Shown: positions 1 through 6,877, counted from the stretch's first letter. The stretch is DNA of 9,351 nucleotides from Candidatus Eiseniibacteriota bacterium (GCA_023249815.1 JAHFBX010000047.1:2961-12311); one strand, 5' to 3'. A program made the numbers and translations. Notes: a model not told the origin generated them from the letters alone.

Positions 1-1674
1 CTGCTGCTCGCGAGCGTCGTGCTCACGCCCGCGGCCCGCGCCCAGTCCGGCACGCACCAGCACTACGGCCACGACGCGAGGGCGGACCAGCCCGCGCCCG
101 ACGGCTCGATGGCGCCGCGGCTCCAGAACCTGGGTGCGCATCGGTTCCCGGTCACGACGAAGAACGCGCGGGCGCAGCGCTTCGTCGACCAGGGCGTGAA
201 CCTCGCCTACGGCTTCAACCACGCCGAGGCGGCGCGCTCGTTCAAGGAGGCCGCCCGGCTCGACCCCGACTGCGCGATGGCGTACTGGGGGCAGGCGTGG
301 GTTCTCGGCCCGAACATCAATGCATCGATGGACACATCCGCCGAGCGGCCCGCGAAGGAGCTGGTCGCCGAGGCACTGAAGCGCCGCGCGAACGCCACCC
401 CGCGCGAGCGCGCGTATCTCGATGCGCTCGCCCTGCGCTACCGCGGGGACGCCGCCGCGCGCGTGGCGTGCGACTCGGCGTTCGCCACCGCCATGGCGGC
501 GGTCGCGAAGCAGTACCCCGCGGATCTCGACGCGCAGGTCATGTGGGCGGAAGCCATGATGGACCTGCGGCCGTGGAACTACTGGCGCCGCGACGGCAGT
601 TCCTACCCCGGCACAGTCGCCATCCGCGAGCGGTTGGAGGCCGTGCTCGCCAAGGCCCCGAACCATCCGCAAGCGATCCACCTCTACATCCACCTGCTCG
701 AGTCCACGCCCGACGCGCACTTCGCGGAACGTCCGTCGGACCGGCTCCGGACGCTGGTGCCGGGGGCAGGTCACATGGTCCACATGCCGTCGCACATCTA
801 CCAGCGCCTGGGCCGCTACGCCGACGCGATCCACAGCAATCAGCTGGCGGCTGCGGCCGACGAGGACTACATCACGCAGTGCCGGGCGCAGGGCCTCTAC
901 CCGATGGCTTATTACCCGCACAACGTCCACTTCATCGGGTTCGCGGCCAGCGCGGACGGGCAGTCCGCGATCGCCCTGTCCTCGGCGCGGAAAGTGGCGT
1001 CCCAGGTGAGCGATTCGATGCTCGCCGCGATCCCACTGCTCGCCGGCTTCCGCGTCGTGCCGTGGTACGCGCTCACGCGCTTCGGCCACTGGGACGAGAT
1101 GCTCGCGGAGCCCCACCCGCGCTCACCCGATAAGTTCCTGAACGCGATCTGGCACTACGCGCGCGGGCTGGCGCTGGTCGCGAAGGGCCGCCGCGACGAG
1201 GCCACGCGCGAGCTGGACTCGTTGCGCACGCTCGCCACGTCGGGCGGTCTCGACTACCAGCTGTTCTCGCCCAATACCGCCGCGAACATCCTCGCCGTGG
1301 CGCCCGAGGTGCTGGCGGGCGAGCTCGCCGAGGCCCGCGGCGACCACGACACCGCGATCCGCCATCTCGAGCGAGCCGTGCGCTTCGAGGATGCGCTCGT
1401 CTACACGGAGCCCGAGGAATGGCACTACCCGCCGCGACTGGCGCTGGGTGCCCTGCTGCTCTCTGCCGGCCGGGCGCGCGAGGCGGAGGTCGTCTACTGG
1501 GAGGACCTGCGCAGGCACCCGGAGAACGGGTGGGCGCTGCGCGGGCTCGCGGACGCGCTCACGGCGCAGGGCCGCAAGGCCGAGGCCGCCGAAGCCCAGG
1601 CGCGCTTCGAACGTGCCTGGGCCCGGGCGGACGTGAAGCTGCCGGGCTCACGCTTCGCCCGGGCGACGAACTAG
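1..1674 (+). CDS. Exported tetratricopeptide-repeat (TPR) protein, 5'-truncated by window edge
   Basis: The reading frame is open from base 1, so the start codon lies upstream; 557 residues are visible. The first residues (LLLASVVLTPAARA, then Q) look like the hydrophobic part and AxA cleavage site of a signal peptide, so the GTG at 19 is not the start and the protein is probably periplasmic or outer-membrane associated. Helical TPR-like units are seen at about visible residues 61-95 (a G..LAYGFNHAEA pattern) and at about 436-468, 474-508 and 510-543 near the C-terminus. The middle carries conserved-looking motifs HMPSHIY (261-267) and YYPHNVHF (304-311). I recall these as hallmarks of a widespread TPR family annotated only by its repeats. 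TPRs normally form protein-binding scaffolds; partner and pathway are unknown. The clustered His residues could bind a metal, but that is speculation. It ends in a TAG that overlaps the stop of the convergent SRPBCC gene. Confidence 0.85.
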   Translation: MLLASVVLTPAARAQSGTHQHYGHDARADQPAPDGSMAPRLQNLGAHRFPVTTKNARAQRFVDQGVNLAYGFNHAEAARSFKEAARLDPDCAMAYWGQAWVLGPNINASMDTSAERPAKELVAEALKRRANATPRERAYLDALALRYRGDAAARVACDSAFATAMAAVAKQYPADLDAQVMWAEAMMDLRPWNYWRRDGSSYPGTVAIRERLEAVLAKAPNHPQAIHLYIHLLESTPDAHFAERPSDRLRTLVPGAGHMVHMPSHIYQRLGRYADAIHSNQLAAAADEDYITQCRAQGLYPMAYYPHNVHFIGFAASADGQSAIALSSARKVASQVSDSMLAAIPLLAGFRVVPWYALTRFGHWDEMLAEPHPRSPDKFLNAIWHYARGLALVAKGRRDEATRELDSLRTLATSGGLDYQLFSPNTAANILAVAPEVLAGELAEARGDHDTAIRHLERAVRFEDALVYTEPEEWHYPPRLALGALLLSAGRAREAEVVYWEDLRRHPENGWALRGLADALTAQGRKAEAAEAQARFERAWARADVKLPGSRFARATN

Positions 1675-2249
1675 GACGGGCGCGTGGCCGTGCTGTCCGC
1701 GGCGGCGGGAGCGGACTCCGTCACGCGCTTCAGGTTCGCGAGGCCGGAGTCGAAGTCCTTGCCGATCATCGAGTCCATGCTCATGAACAGGGACATCACC
1801 TTCGCCATCATGTCGTTCGTTCCATCCATGGCCCACGTCACTTTGCTGCCGTTGCCATCGGGAACGATCGTGAAGCGCACGTCGCAGGTGGAGGCCCAGG
1901 GCTTCAGGAACTCGAGCTTCTCGACGACGGACTGATCCGGCGTGCTCTCCGTGATCGTCATGCGCCCCTCGCCCACGTCCTTGTTGCCGGCCCATGAGTA
2001 CTTGGCGCCCACGCCGCTCGGCGGACCCTCGTGCGTGATCTTCATCGCGGGATCCAACTTCTGCCAAGGCGACCACTCCGGAAACCGGTGCAGGTCGTTC
2101 AGCACCACGTACACCGTGGACGGACTGCCCGCCGTGACGGTGCTGCGTTCGACGTGATACGTCGCGGGCCGTGTCGAGGCGATGGCGAATATGGCGACGG
2201 CCGCCACGGCGATGAGCACGAACAACGTGAGCGCGAGCTTGCGGAACAT
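1671..2249 (-). CDS. Membrane-anchored SRPBCC (START/polyketide-cyclase-like) protein
   Basis: 192 residues from an ATG preceded by a near-perfect AGGAGGT site 5 bases upstream. Residues about 5-25 form one hydrophobic segment, a membrane anchor or uncleaved signal. The rest fits the SRPBCC / polyketide-cyclase-2 fold: an early strand, then TVYVVLNDLHRFPEWSPW (Trp-containing, 45-62), KLDPAMK, the GVGAKYSWAGN strand pair, an EGRMTITES strand, then KVTWAMDG and a long C-terminal helix (about 147-175) with several Met residues. This order matches common bacterial proteins called 'SRPBCC family protein'. Members bind hydrophobic ligands in a helix-grip cavity; the ligand here is unknown and no catalytic residues can be assigned. 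The C-terminal 15 or so residues are Ala/Ser/Thr-rich and probably disordered. It converges on the TPR gene and shares stop-codon bases with it. Confidence 0.88.
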   Translation of the reverse strand: MFRKLALTLFVLIAVAAVAIFAIASTRPATYHVERSTVTAGSPSTVYVVLNDLHRFPEWSPWQKLDPAMKITHEGPPSGVGAKYSWAGNKDVGEGRMTITESTPDQSVVEKLEFLKPWASTCDVRFTIVPDGNGSKVTWAMDGTNDMMAKVMSLFMSMDSMIGKDFDSGLANLKRVTESAPAAADSTATRPS

Positions 2250-2254
2250 GGAAT

Positions 2255-2261
2255 ACCTCCT
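2255..2261 (-). promoter_or_regulatory. Ribosome binding site of the SRPBCC gene
   Basis: On the minus strand this reads AGGAGGT, with a 5-base spacer to the ATG at 2249. It is a full anti-Shine-Dalgarno match and fixes the start. The remaining 180 bases up to the next gene contain no clear promoter; a TAGTCT near 2336-2341 (minus strand) is a weak -10 candidate without a convincing -35. Confidence 0.8.
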
Positions 2262-2439
2262 GTGGACCGGTCGGCCGTACGCCCACAGGGGGCGCTCGGC
2301 CGGGACCGCGCACGGCCGGCGCGGGGAACCGGCAGACTAGGCGGGCCCGGCTCCCGTCACCAGTTTCGGGCGGACGAACGCCGCGAGATCCTCCCCTGGC
2401 GCGGATTCGCTGGCCTCGGCGCGGGGGACGACCCGCGGA

Positions 2440-2991
2440 TCAATTGAGGTCAAGATCGAATCCGAACCGGACTCCGACGATGTTGATGGGTTCCACGAAC
2501 TGCGGCGCGTCAGCCCGATCGTAGCGGGCCTCGATGCGAATCCCGCCGTGACCGTGACTCAAGCGGTGCCGACCTCCCACGCCGACGCCGAACATCGTGG
2601 CGGTGTCGCTACTGCCGTCACCTCCGAAGTTCGCGAACCCGATCCCAGCTGTGAGATAAGGCGAGGAGCCGGACTTGAACGCGTATGCGTAGTTGAACGT
2701 GCCCGAGAATGCATGCAGCGTGAGGCCCGATCCGGAGTAGGACATGAAGCTCACATCGGTGAATACCTGGTTGCGCAGGTTGACGTCCCAGGCGCCGATC
2801 CGAAGGCCGGGCCGGAAACCTCCGAACAGGATGTCCGTCCCCGAAGGCGCGGCCACGACGAGGAACGACTCGCCCGACGCGCTGTAGACATCGAAGCCGA
2901 TGCCGGGCCCGATGGTCCAGGTCATGGCGTGGCACGGAAGCGCGAACAGCGTCATCACGAAGACGAGGAGCGATACCCGCATGCGCATCAT
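2440..2991 (-). CDS. Small exported protein, probable outer-membrane beta-barrel
   Basis: 183 residues. Residues 1-22 are a signal peptide: basic start MMRMR, hydrophobic core LLVFVMTLFAL, cleavage probably after PCHA. C20 does not sit in a proper lipobox, so lipoprotein export is unlikely. The mature part alternates polar and hydrophobic residues in short Gly/Ser/aromatic-rich stretches (IGPGIGFDVYS, FRPGLRIGAWDV, LRNQVFTDVSFMSY, GTFNYAYAF, SPYLTAGIGFANF, TATMFGVGVGGRHRL, GGIRIEARYD, INIVGVRFGFDLDL). This is typical of an eight-strand OmpA/OmpX-like barrel. The last residue is Asn rather than the usual Phe or Trp of a BAM-recognised barrel, a point against. Exact family not recognised. The first of two adjacent ATG codons is chosen; GGAGG lies 9 bases upstream of it. 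Just after the stop a 6-bp GC hairpin (2420-2437, loop of 6) is present without a T-tract, so a terminator cannot be claimed. Confidence 0.75.
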   Translation of the reverse strand: MMRMRVSLLVFVMTLFALPCHAMTWTIGPGIGFDVYSASGESFLVVAAPSGTDILFGGFRPGLRIGAWDVNLRNQVFTDVSFMSYSGSGLTLHAFSGTFNYAYAFKSGSSPYLTAGIGFANFGGDGSSDTATMFGVGVGGRHRLSHGHGGIRIEARYDRADAPQFVEPINIVGVRFGFDLDLN

Positions 2992-3000
2992 GGTGGTGTT

Positions 3001-3005
3001 CCTCC
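3001..3005 (-). promoter_or_regulatory. Ribosome binding site of the beta-barrel gene
   Basis: GGAGG on the minus strand, 9 bases before the first ATG (2991) and 12 before the second (2988). The better spacing favours the first ATG, giving a protein beginning MMRMR. Confidence 0.65.
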
Positions 3006-3063
3006 ATTCCCGGTCTGGCGACCGAGCGGCGTGACCGGGGCGCGGCCGAGCCTAGTCGCCGGC

Positions 3064-3075
3064 GGGGCATGCCCC
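3064..3075. repeat. 12-base perfect palindrome in a divergent intergenic region
   Basis: GGGGCATGCCCC reads identically on both strands. It sits midway in the 211-base gap between the divergent beta-barrel gene and the membrane-anchored unknown gene, where a transcription-factor operator could control both. No bound regulator can be named, and in a GC-rich genome a 12-base palindrome may also be chance. Confidence 0.3.
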
Positions 3076-3092
3076 AAAGCGTCGCGGCATCG

Positions 3093-3161
3093 GATACCGG
3101 GCACGGACGGCGCGCGAGCTGCAAGGCACTGAATCCTCGACGGTTACCTGCCGATACCGGG
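3093..3161 (+). repeat. Pair of 9-base direct repeats (GATACCGGG) 60 bases apart
   Basis: GATACCGGG occurs at 3093-3101 and again at 3153-3161, both inside the divergent intergenic region and upstream of the start at 3203. Paired repeats in such a place can be binding sites for a regulator. Two copies only, so this is a weak signal. No -10/-35 pair was found beside them. Confidence 0.3.
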
Positions 3162-3202
3162 ATATCGTGGGACGCCATCGCCTCCGCATCCGCCCCCTTG
3201 CC

Positions 3203-4705
3203 ATGAAAAAGGCCATGCGATTCACCTGGAAGGTGGCTCGCAAGGCCTTGATGAGCACCGTCCTGCTCGCGTTCCTCGGACTGTGCCTCGTCGGCTTCCT
3301 CGTGGGCCGCGACCAGGTCCCGCACCCCGTGCCGGTGCCGATGGACCAGGTGTTCGACAACCTTCAGGTCTACTCCTACCGCGACACGCCGTCGGACACG
3401 AACTACCACTACGTCGTCGAGCTCACGGCGTTCGGCAAGCCGTTCGCCGAATACGACGTGGACCAGCGGCGCTTCGTCACCTCGGGGTTCGGCCGGCGCT
3501 ACGACCGCGCGTTCAGCGGCGCGCATTACGGCCGGCTCAAGCTGCGCGGCCATTCGGGCGAAGGCTGCTGGATCGCCGTGCCGGACTCCTCGTCGAACAC
3601 ACTCACGAAGGGCCAGTTCGACGAGCTCACGCGCAGGACGCTCGACTACGTGCGCCCCGTGGGCGTGTTGACGAACGTGCTGGGCATGCTGTCGGGTTAC
3701 TCGATCGGCTACCGGCTCGGCCTGTGGGAGGCGTCGCTCGCGAACCCGAGTGTGCAGCGAAAACTGCTGGACTCGCCGGGGGTCGCGCGCACGATCACGC
3801 GCGAAGCCTGGCGCCGGGTGCTGCTCGAGCCCTCGTTCATGACTTCGCAGCCCGACGCCGGCACGTTCGTGACCTCGCTCGAGCTGCAGCGGCTCTACAA
3901 CCGCTTCTTCCTGCTGGCGCTCGAGGACACGACCGGGTTCGTGACCCAGGAGGCGGCGCGGCTCCTGGCCGCGGGCCAGCCGGAGTACGCGCGAGCGATG
4001 CTAGAGTTCACGCACGCGGTGAGGCGCGCCGAGGCCGACACCACCCAACTCGTGTCGCGCGATTTTCGCGCCATCGAGACGTGGGCCGGGCTGCTGTTCA
4101 GCCGCGGCCACTGGGCGAGCTTCGTGCGGGACACCACGCCGGACGCACGCTTCCGCTACCTGGGAGCGCTCGCGCATTACGACCTGACACCGCCGCAAGG
4201 GCCGCGGCCCGGCGGTCGGCACGCGCGCCAGGTCTGGGTGGGACCGCGCGCGCTCGTCACCGTGGACGGCGACGATGGCTACGTCTCGGACGAGATCCCC
4301 GCCACGCTGCTCGGCTGCCCCGTGGGCTGGAACCCGTGGCTTCAGCCCGGAGCCACCGAGAGCGGGCGGAACCTGTTCGCCGTCCGCTGGGTGCATCCGC
4401 CGGGCGATGAGCTGCTGCAGGTCGTCCAGGCGGTGAAGCGGACGACGCTACGACTCGCGGCACTCGCCCGCGCCGGCCGGCCGGCGAAGCGAGACGCGAC
4501 GGTCGCGGATTCCCCCGGGCTTGAGTTGGACCGGCTGTCACCGCGGCATGATGCGGGAGCACGGCCCGAGAGCCTCGGCACCCATAGCGCCGCGCCGGAC
4601 AGCGCCGCCGCGCGGGGTGCCGGCCTGCTGTTCCACCTGCTCGACGCTGATTCGGCGCGCGCGACCGCCGCGGGCGACACGCTGTCGGTCGACTCCACCC
4701 GTTAG
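3203..4705 (+). CDS. Membrane-anchored protein of unknown function, 500 residues
   Basis: I do not recognise the family. From the ATG at 3203 the N-terminus is basic (MKKAMRFTWKVARK) followed by a single transmembrane helix at about residues 16-36 (MSTVLLAFLGLCLVGFLVG), so the bulk should lie outside the cytoplasmic membrane as a type II or signal-anchored protein. Next comes a mixed domain (about 45-165) with Tyr/Asp-rich strands, then a largely helical stretch (about 165-315) including a Gly-rich LGMLSGYSIGYRLG segment. A further globular part (about 330-405) contains RQVWVGPRALVTVDGDDGYVSD and a Trp-rich WNPWLQPG. From about 435 the tail is Ala/Asp/Ser-rich low complexity. The start is uncertain: 3203 has no Shine-Dalgarno site, the in-frame ATG at 3215 has a weak AAAAAGG before it, and a GTG at 3167 would add 12 residues. 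The gene diverges from the beta-barrel gene and converges on the small ORF 12 bases downstream. Confidence 0.75.
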   Translation: MKKAMRFTWKVARKALMSTVLLAFLGLCLVGFLVGRDQVPHPVPVPMDQVFDNLQVYSYRDTPSDTNYHYVVELTAFGKPFAEYDVDQRRFVTSGFGRRYDRAFSGAHYGRLKLRGHSGEGCWIAVPDSSSNTLTKGQFDELTRRTLDYVRPVGVLTNVLGMLSGYSIGYRLGLWEASLANPSVQRKLLDSPGVARTITREAWRRVLLEPSFMTSQPDAGTFVTSLELQRLYNRFFLLALEDTTGFVTQEAARLLAAGQPEYARAMLEFTHAVRRAEADTTQLVSRDFRAIETWAGLLFSRGHWASFVRDTTPDARFRYLGALAHYDLTPPQGPRPGGRHARQVWVGPRALVTVDGDDGYVSDEIPATLLGCPVGWNPWLQPGATESGRNLFAVRWVHPPGDELLQVVQAVKRTTLRLAALARAGRPAKRDATVADSPGLELDRLSPRHDAGARPESLGTHSAAPDSAAARGAGLLFHLLDADSARATAAGDTLSVDSTR

Positions 4706-4717
4706 GACGCGGCCGCC

Positions 4718-5029
4718 TCACCAGCGCAGTCGCAGCCCCTCGAGACCGCGGAAGTGATGCATGTCGCGAAAGCGAGCCGGCGCCGCGAGTGACTCGAGCC
4801 GCGGGTGGAGCCGTTCGGTGACGCGCAACAGGAACGGATGGTTGACGAGGGAATGGCGTCGCGCGTGTTTCGGCGGCTCCAGCTCGAGCAGCGCGCGATA
4901 CGCGGGATTCGGGTCCGGGACGAACGCGGGGTCGCGAGGGTCGAGCGACAGCGCGCGCGACGACTCCTCCAGCGCGAATGTCGGTGGCAGGGGTGTCAGG
5001 GCGCCTCCCCACCGGGGGTCGAGCAGCAC
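4718..5029 (-). CDS. Hypothetical protein, 103 residues
   Basis: No recognised family. The ORF starts at a GTG, ends in TGA, and has the high G/C third-position use of its neighbours (CTG, CTC, GCG, CGC, GAC dominate), which supports real coding on this strand. The product is Pro-, Arg- and Leu-rich with motifs such as DPRDPAFVPDPNPAYRALLE and, at the end, RDMHHFRGLEGLRLRW. There is no signal peptide or transmembrane segment. No Shine-Dalgarno site precedes the GTG, and the same frame stays open well upstream (to at least about 5170) without any ATG, GTG or TTG. The true start may therefore differ, or this may be the 3' remnant of a longer gene. It converges on the preceding gene (12-base gap) and diverges from the methyltransferase gene (164-base gap). 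Confidence 0.5.
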   Translation of the reverse strand: MLLDPRWGGALTPLPPTFALEESSRALSLDPRDPAFVPDPNPAYRALLELEPPKHARRHSLVNHPFLLRVTERLHPRLESLAAPARFRDMHHFRGLEGLRLRW

Positions 5030-5184
5030 GGCCGCGGAGCGGGACGCTGACGGCTTGCCGCCCTCGCCACCCGCGGCGCGGTCATCATGCCGGGGCGTCC
5101 ATCCCGCGTCACGCGACGCTCGATGTGGGTTCCGCTGGTGTCCGGCGTGGACGCAGGACTTTTGGCATAGTGCGAGCCTCTTAC

Positions 5185-5190
5185 GGAGGG
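5185..5190 (+). promoter_or_regulatory. Ribosome binding site of the methyltransferase gene
   Basis: GGAGGG ends 3 bases before the ATG at 5194. The spacing is short, but the site supports this start over the in-frame GTG at 5170 and over the long open frame running back to 4978. Confidence 0.6.
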
Positions 5191-5193
5191 CGC

Positions 5194-6009
5194 ATGGAGA
5201 AGGAACAGGAGTACGTGCTCGGCACGCACGACGAGGAGATCCAGCGCCTCGGGCTTCAGAACACGATCTGGAGGCCGCGTGCCACCGACGCGTGGCGACG
5301 CGCGGGATTCACGGTGGGGCAGACGCTGCTCGATGTGGGCTGCGGCCCCGGCTGGGCCGCGCTGGATCTCGCGGGCATCACCGGGTCGCGCGGGCGCGTG
5401 ATCGGCGTGGATGTCTCGAAGCGGTTCCTCGAGGCCGCGGCTGCCGCCGCGAAGGCTCGCGCCGTGCATCACGTGGAATGGCACGAATGCGACCTCGACG
5501 AGCAGGAGCTTCCTCCCGTGAGCGTGGACGGCGCCTGGACGCGCTGGGTGTACTCGTTCGTGCGCCGGCCGCAGGCGCTCTTGAACAGAGTGGCCGCGAC
5601 GCTCAAGCCCGGGGGCACGATGGTGATCCACGAGTACGTGGACTACCGCACGTGGCGGCCGGCTCCGTTGCGCGAGGAGTTCGAGGCGTTCGTGCGCGAG
5701 GTCATGGCGTCCTGGCGCGCACACGGCGGGGAACCCGACATCGGGCTCTCGCTGCCGGGCTGGCTCGACGCGGCAGGCTGCGAGCTGCGCGAGTTGCGCC
5801 CGCTCGTCGAGACCGTCCGGCCGGGCGACTTCTTCTGGCAGTGGCCGGACGCGTTCGTGGACGTCGGGCTCACGCGGCTCGTCCAGCTCGGACGCGTCAC
5901 GGAGCAGCAGGCGGAGCAGGTGCGCCGCGCCTACCGTGAATCGGGGCAGGCGCCGGGAGCATTCCAGATCACGCCCATGGTGCTAGAGATCATCGCGGTC
6001 AAGCGGTAG
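5194..6009 (+). CDS. Class I SAM-dependent methyltransferase
   Basis: 271 residues, a normal length for a free-standing enzyme of this class. It transfers a methyl group from S-adenosylmethionine to an unknown acceptor, probably in the cytoplasm since no signal or membrane segment is seen. The Rossmann motifs are clear: motif I LLDVGCGPG (45-53), the acidic residue after strand 2 in GVDVS (D73) that should hold the ribose hydroxyls, CDL with D100 near the adenine, DGAWTRWVYSFV (112-123) for strand 4, and LKPGG (137-141) before strand 5 (MVIHEYVDY). The N-terminal YVLGTHDEEIQRLGLQ and the region after strand 5 with SWRAHGGEPDIGLSLPGWL match a set of proteins I recall simply as 'methyltransferase domain-containing'. 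That region probably forms the acceptor lid. The C-terminus (VLEIIAVKR) looks complete although an IS end lies 5 bases past the stop. ATG chosen for the GGAGGG site. Confidence 0.9.
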   Translation: MEKEQEYVLGTHDEEIQRLGLQNTIWRPRATDAWRRAGFTVGQTLLDVGCGPGWAALDLAGITGSRGRVIGVDVSKRFLEAAAAAAKARAVHHVEWHECDLDEQELPPVSVDGAWTRWVYSFVRRPQALLNRVAATLKPGGTMVIHEYVDYRTWRPAPLREEFEAFVREVMASWRAHGGEPDIGLSLPGWLDAAGCELRELRPLVETVRPGDFFWQWPDAFVDVGLTRLVQLGRVTEQQAEQVRRAYRESGQAPGAFQITPMVLEIIAVKR

Positions 6010-6014
6010 GTCGC

Positions 6015-6036
6015 TTCGCCTGAATCCGCGAATTCC
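6015..6036 (+). repeat. Left terminal inverted repeat of the IS630-type element
   Basis: It begins TTCGCCTGAATC and pairs with the reverse complement of 6781-6802, differing only at positions 13 and 18 of the repeat. An additional GCCTGA/TCAGGC inverted repeat (6018-6023 with 6040-6045) overlaps it and reaches the transposase stop codon; it lacks a T-tract. Confidence 0.8.
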
Positions 6037-6039
6037 GGG

Positions 6040-6694
6040 TCAGGCTGTATCAGCGTATTCCTCGGCGACGGAGATGCGCGCCTCGAGCCCGTGCAGTGCC
6101 GCCGCGAGCGGATCGGGCATGGTTCGATGCCGGTGGTTGCGGGTCACGTTCGCGTGCAGAACTTGCCACAGCCTTTCGATACGGTCGTCGTTCGGGCAGT
6201 ACAGCGGCAGGAAGTGCAGCTGGATCTTTGCGCTCATCTCGCGCAGCAGTTGTTCGACTCGCGCGGTCTTGTGGATCACGCAGTCGTCGAGGATGACATG
6301 AATCACCCGCGCCCAGCGATGCGCGAACCACAGCGCCCGCGGATGGAGTGCCAGCCGTCGCATCTCGGCCAACCGCCGCTGCCGCCGCGCCGCCAGCCAC
6401 GGACAGCTCACCACCCGGCGCGGCATGCCCCGACGCACCTTCAGCCGCTTCAGCAGCCTCCACACGTGCCCGACTGACAACGCCCATCGAACAGACTTCC
6501 CTCCCCTACTCGATGAATCGCGCCACGACGCGATACGCGGTCGCGGGGTGACAGCCGATCTCGCGCGCCGCGCGGTGCGGGCTCCGGCCCGCGTGAACCT
6601 TGAGCAACAGCCGGCAGCGGACCCGCAGGTCGGCATCCCGGGACTTCCGATCGAGCCGCGTCAGCGACTTCCGTGTGGTACGACGCAGCTGCAA
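6040..6694 (-). pseudogene. IS630-family transposase, broken by a frameshift and two apparent deletions
   Basis: Three minus-strand frames together resemble an IS630 transposase. Frame 1 (6694 TTG to a TAG at 6506-6508, 62 residues) carries the N-terminal helix-turn-helix: VRCRLLLKVHAGRSPHRAA, then EIGCHPATAYRVVARF. Frame 2 (about 6515-6485) continues with GEGSLFDGR, needing one missing base after RFIE. Frame 3 (about 6490-6040) continues with LSVGHVWRLLKRL, then VSCPW, then the catalytic end. D at 6286-6288 (in VIHVILDD) and E at 6175-6177 (in NDDRIERLW) are the second and third residues of the DDE triad, followed by LHANVTRNHR. The first Asp region, usually in a motif like YEDE between the VSCPW block and VIHVILD, is absent; the gap falls near 6310-6345. 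A second block is missing near 6482-6486. About 210 residues remain of the 340-370 usual, so it cannot be an active transposase. Confidence 0.85.
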
Positions 6695-6780
6695 CGGCTG
6701 AACCCTCGTCAGACCTCGTTGTCCATGAGCTGCGGTACTTCGACAACCTCAGAGACAAAGGCAGGTCTCACGTCCTTCAA

Positions 6781-6802
6781 GGACTTCGCCGATTCAGGCG
6801 AA
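6781..6802 (-). repeat. Right terminal inverted repeat of the IS630-type element
   Basis: On the minus strand it begins TTCGCCTGAATC and matches the left repeat at 20 of 22 bases. It lies upstream of the transposase remnant, as expected for the 5' end of such an element. Confidence 0.8.
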
Positions 6803-6810
6803 ACAATTCA

Positions 6811-6846
6811 GTGCGCGGCTCGAACGCGGGCGTATACTCCGCGCAC
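6811..6846 (+). promoter_or_regulatory. Candidate promoter/operator region of the secreted peptidase-like gene
   Basis: TATACT at 6833-6838 resembles a -10 box. It lies inside the loop of a perfect 8-base inverted repeat, GTGCGCGG (6811-6818) and CCGCGCAC (6839-6846). No good -35 is found 16-19 bases upstream, where sequence from the IS right end runs out. The arms could be an operator or a 5'-leader hairpin. The gene's ribosome site starts 24 bases after the right arm. Confidence 0.35.
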
Positions 6847-6870
6847 GCCATCCCCCACCACGCTCTGCTC

Positions 6871-6877
6871 AGGAGGT
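6871..6877 (+). promoter_or_regulatory. Ribosome binding site of the secreted peptidase-like gene
   Basis: AGGAGGT, a full anti-Shine-Dalgarno match, with 6 bases between it and the ATG at 6884. It identifies that ATG as the start of the large gene that runs off the window. Confidence 0.85.

Larger units (their letters stand above)
6015..6802 (-). mobile_element. Degenerate IS630-family insertion sequence (about 790 bp)
   Basis: The element is bounded by 22-base imperfect terminal inverted repeats (20 of 22 positions match) and contains a broken IS630/Tc1-mariner-type transposase on the minus strand. Typical IS630 elements are about 1.1-1.2 kb, so roughly a third is missing, in line with two internal deletions seen in the protein. 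IS630 elements insert at TA and duplicate it. A TA sits at 6007-6008, inside the TAG stop of the methyltransferase gene, but no matching TA abuts the right repeat, so the target duplication is lost or cannot be recognised. It lies between the end of the methyltransferase gene and the promoter region of the secreted peptidase-like gene. Confidence 0.8.

Noticed and set aside
2420..2437. 6-bp GC hairpin just past the stop of the beta-barrel gene as a terminator
   Set aside because: No T-tract follows on the minus strand, and short GC hairpins are common by chance at this base composition.
2618..3553. 311-codon minus-strand ORF across the divergent intergenic region
   Set aside because: It overlaps two better-supported genes in other frames and has shadow-like composition and no ribosome site that I can see.
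4978..5193. N-terminal extension of the methyltransferase to 4978
   Set aside because: The added 72 residues are Arg/Gly-rich with no conserved pattern, and a GGAGGG site precedes the ATG at 5194.
4761..5939. 392-codon plus-strand ORF overlapping the methyltransferase gene
   Set aside because: Arg/Ala/Gly-rich out-of-frame reading. The methyltransferase frame shows all SAM-binding motifs.
6007..6008. TA in the methyltransferase stop codon as the IS630 target site
   Set aside because: It lies 6 bases outside the recognisable repeat and no TA copy is found at the right end, so the duplication cannot be confirmed.
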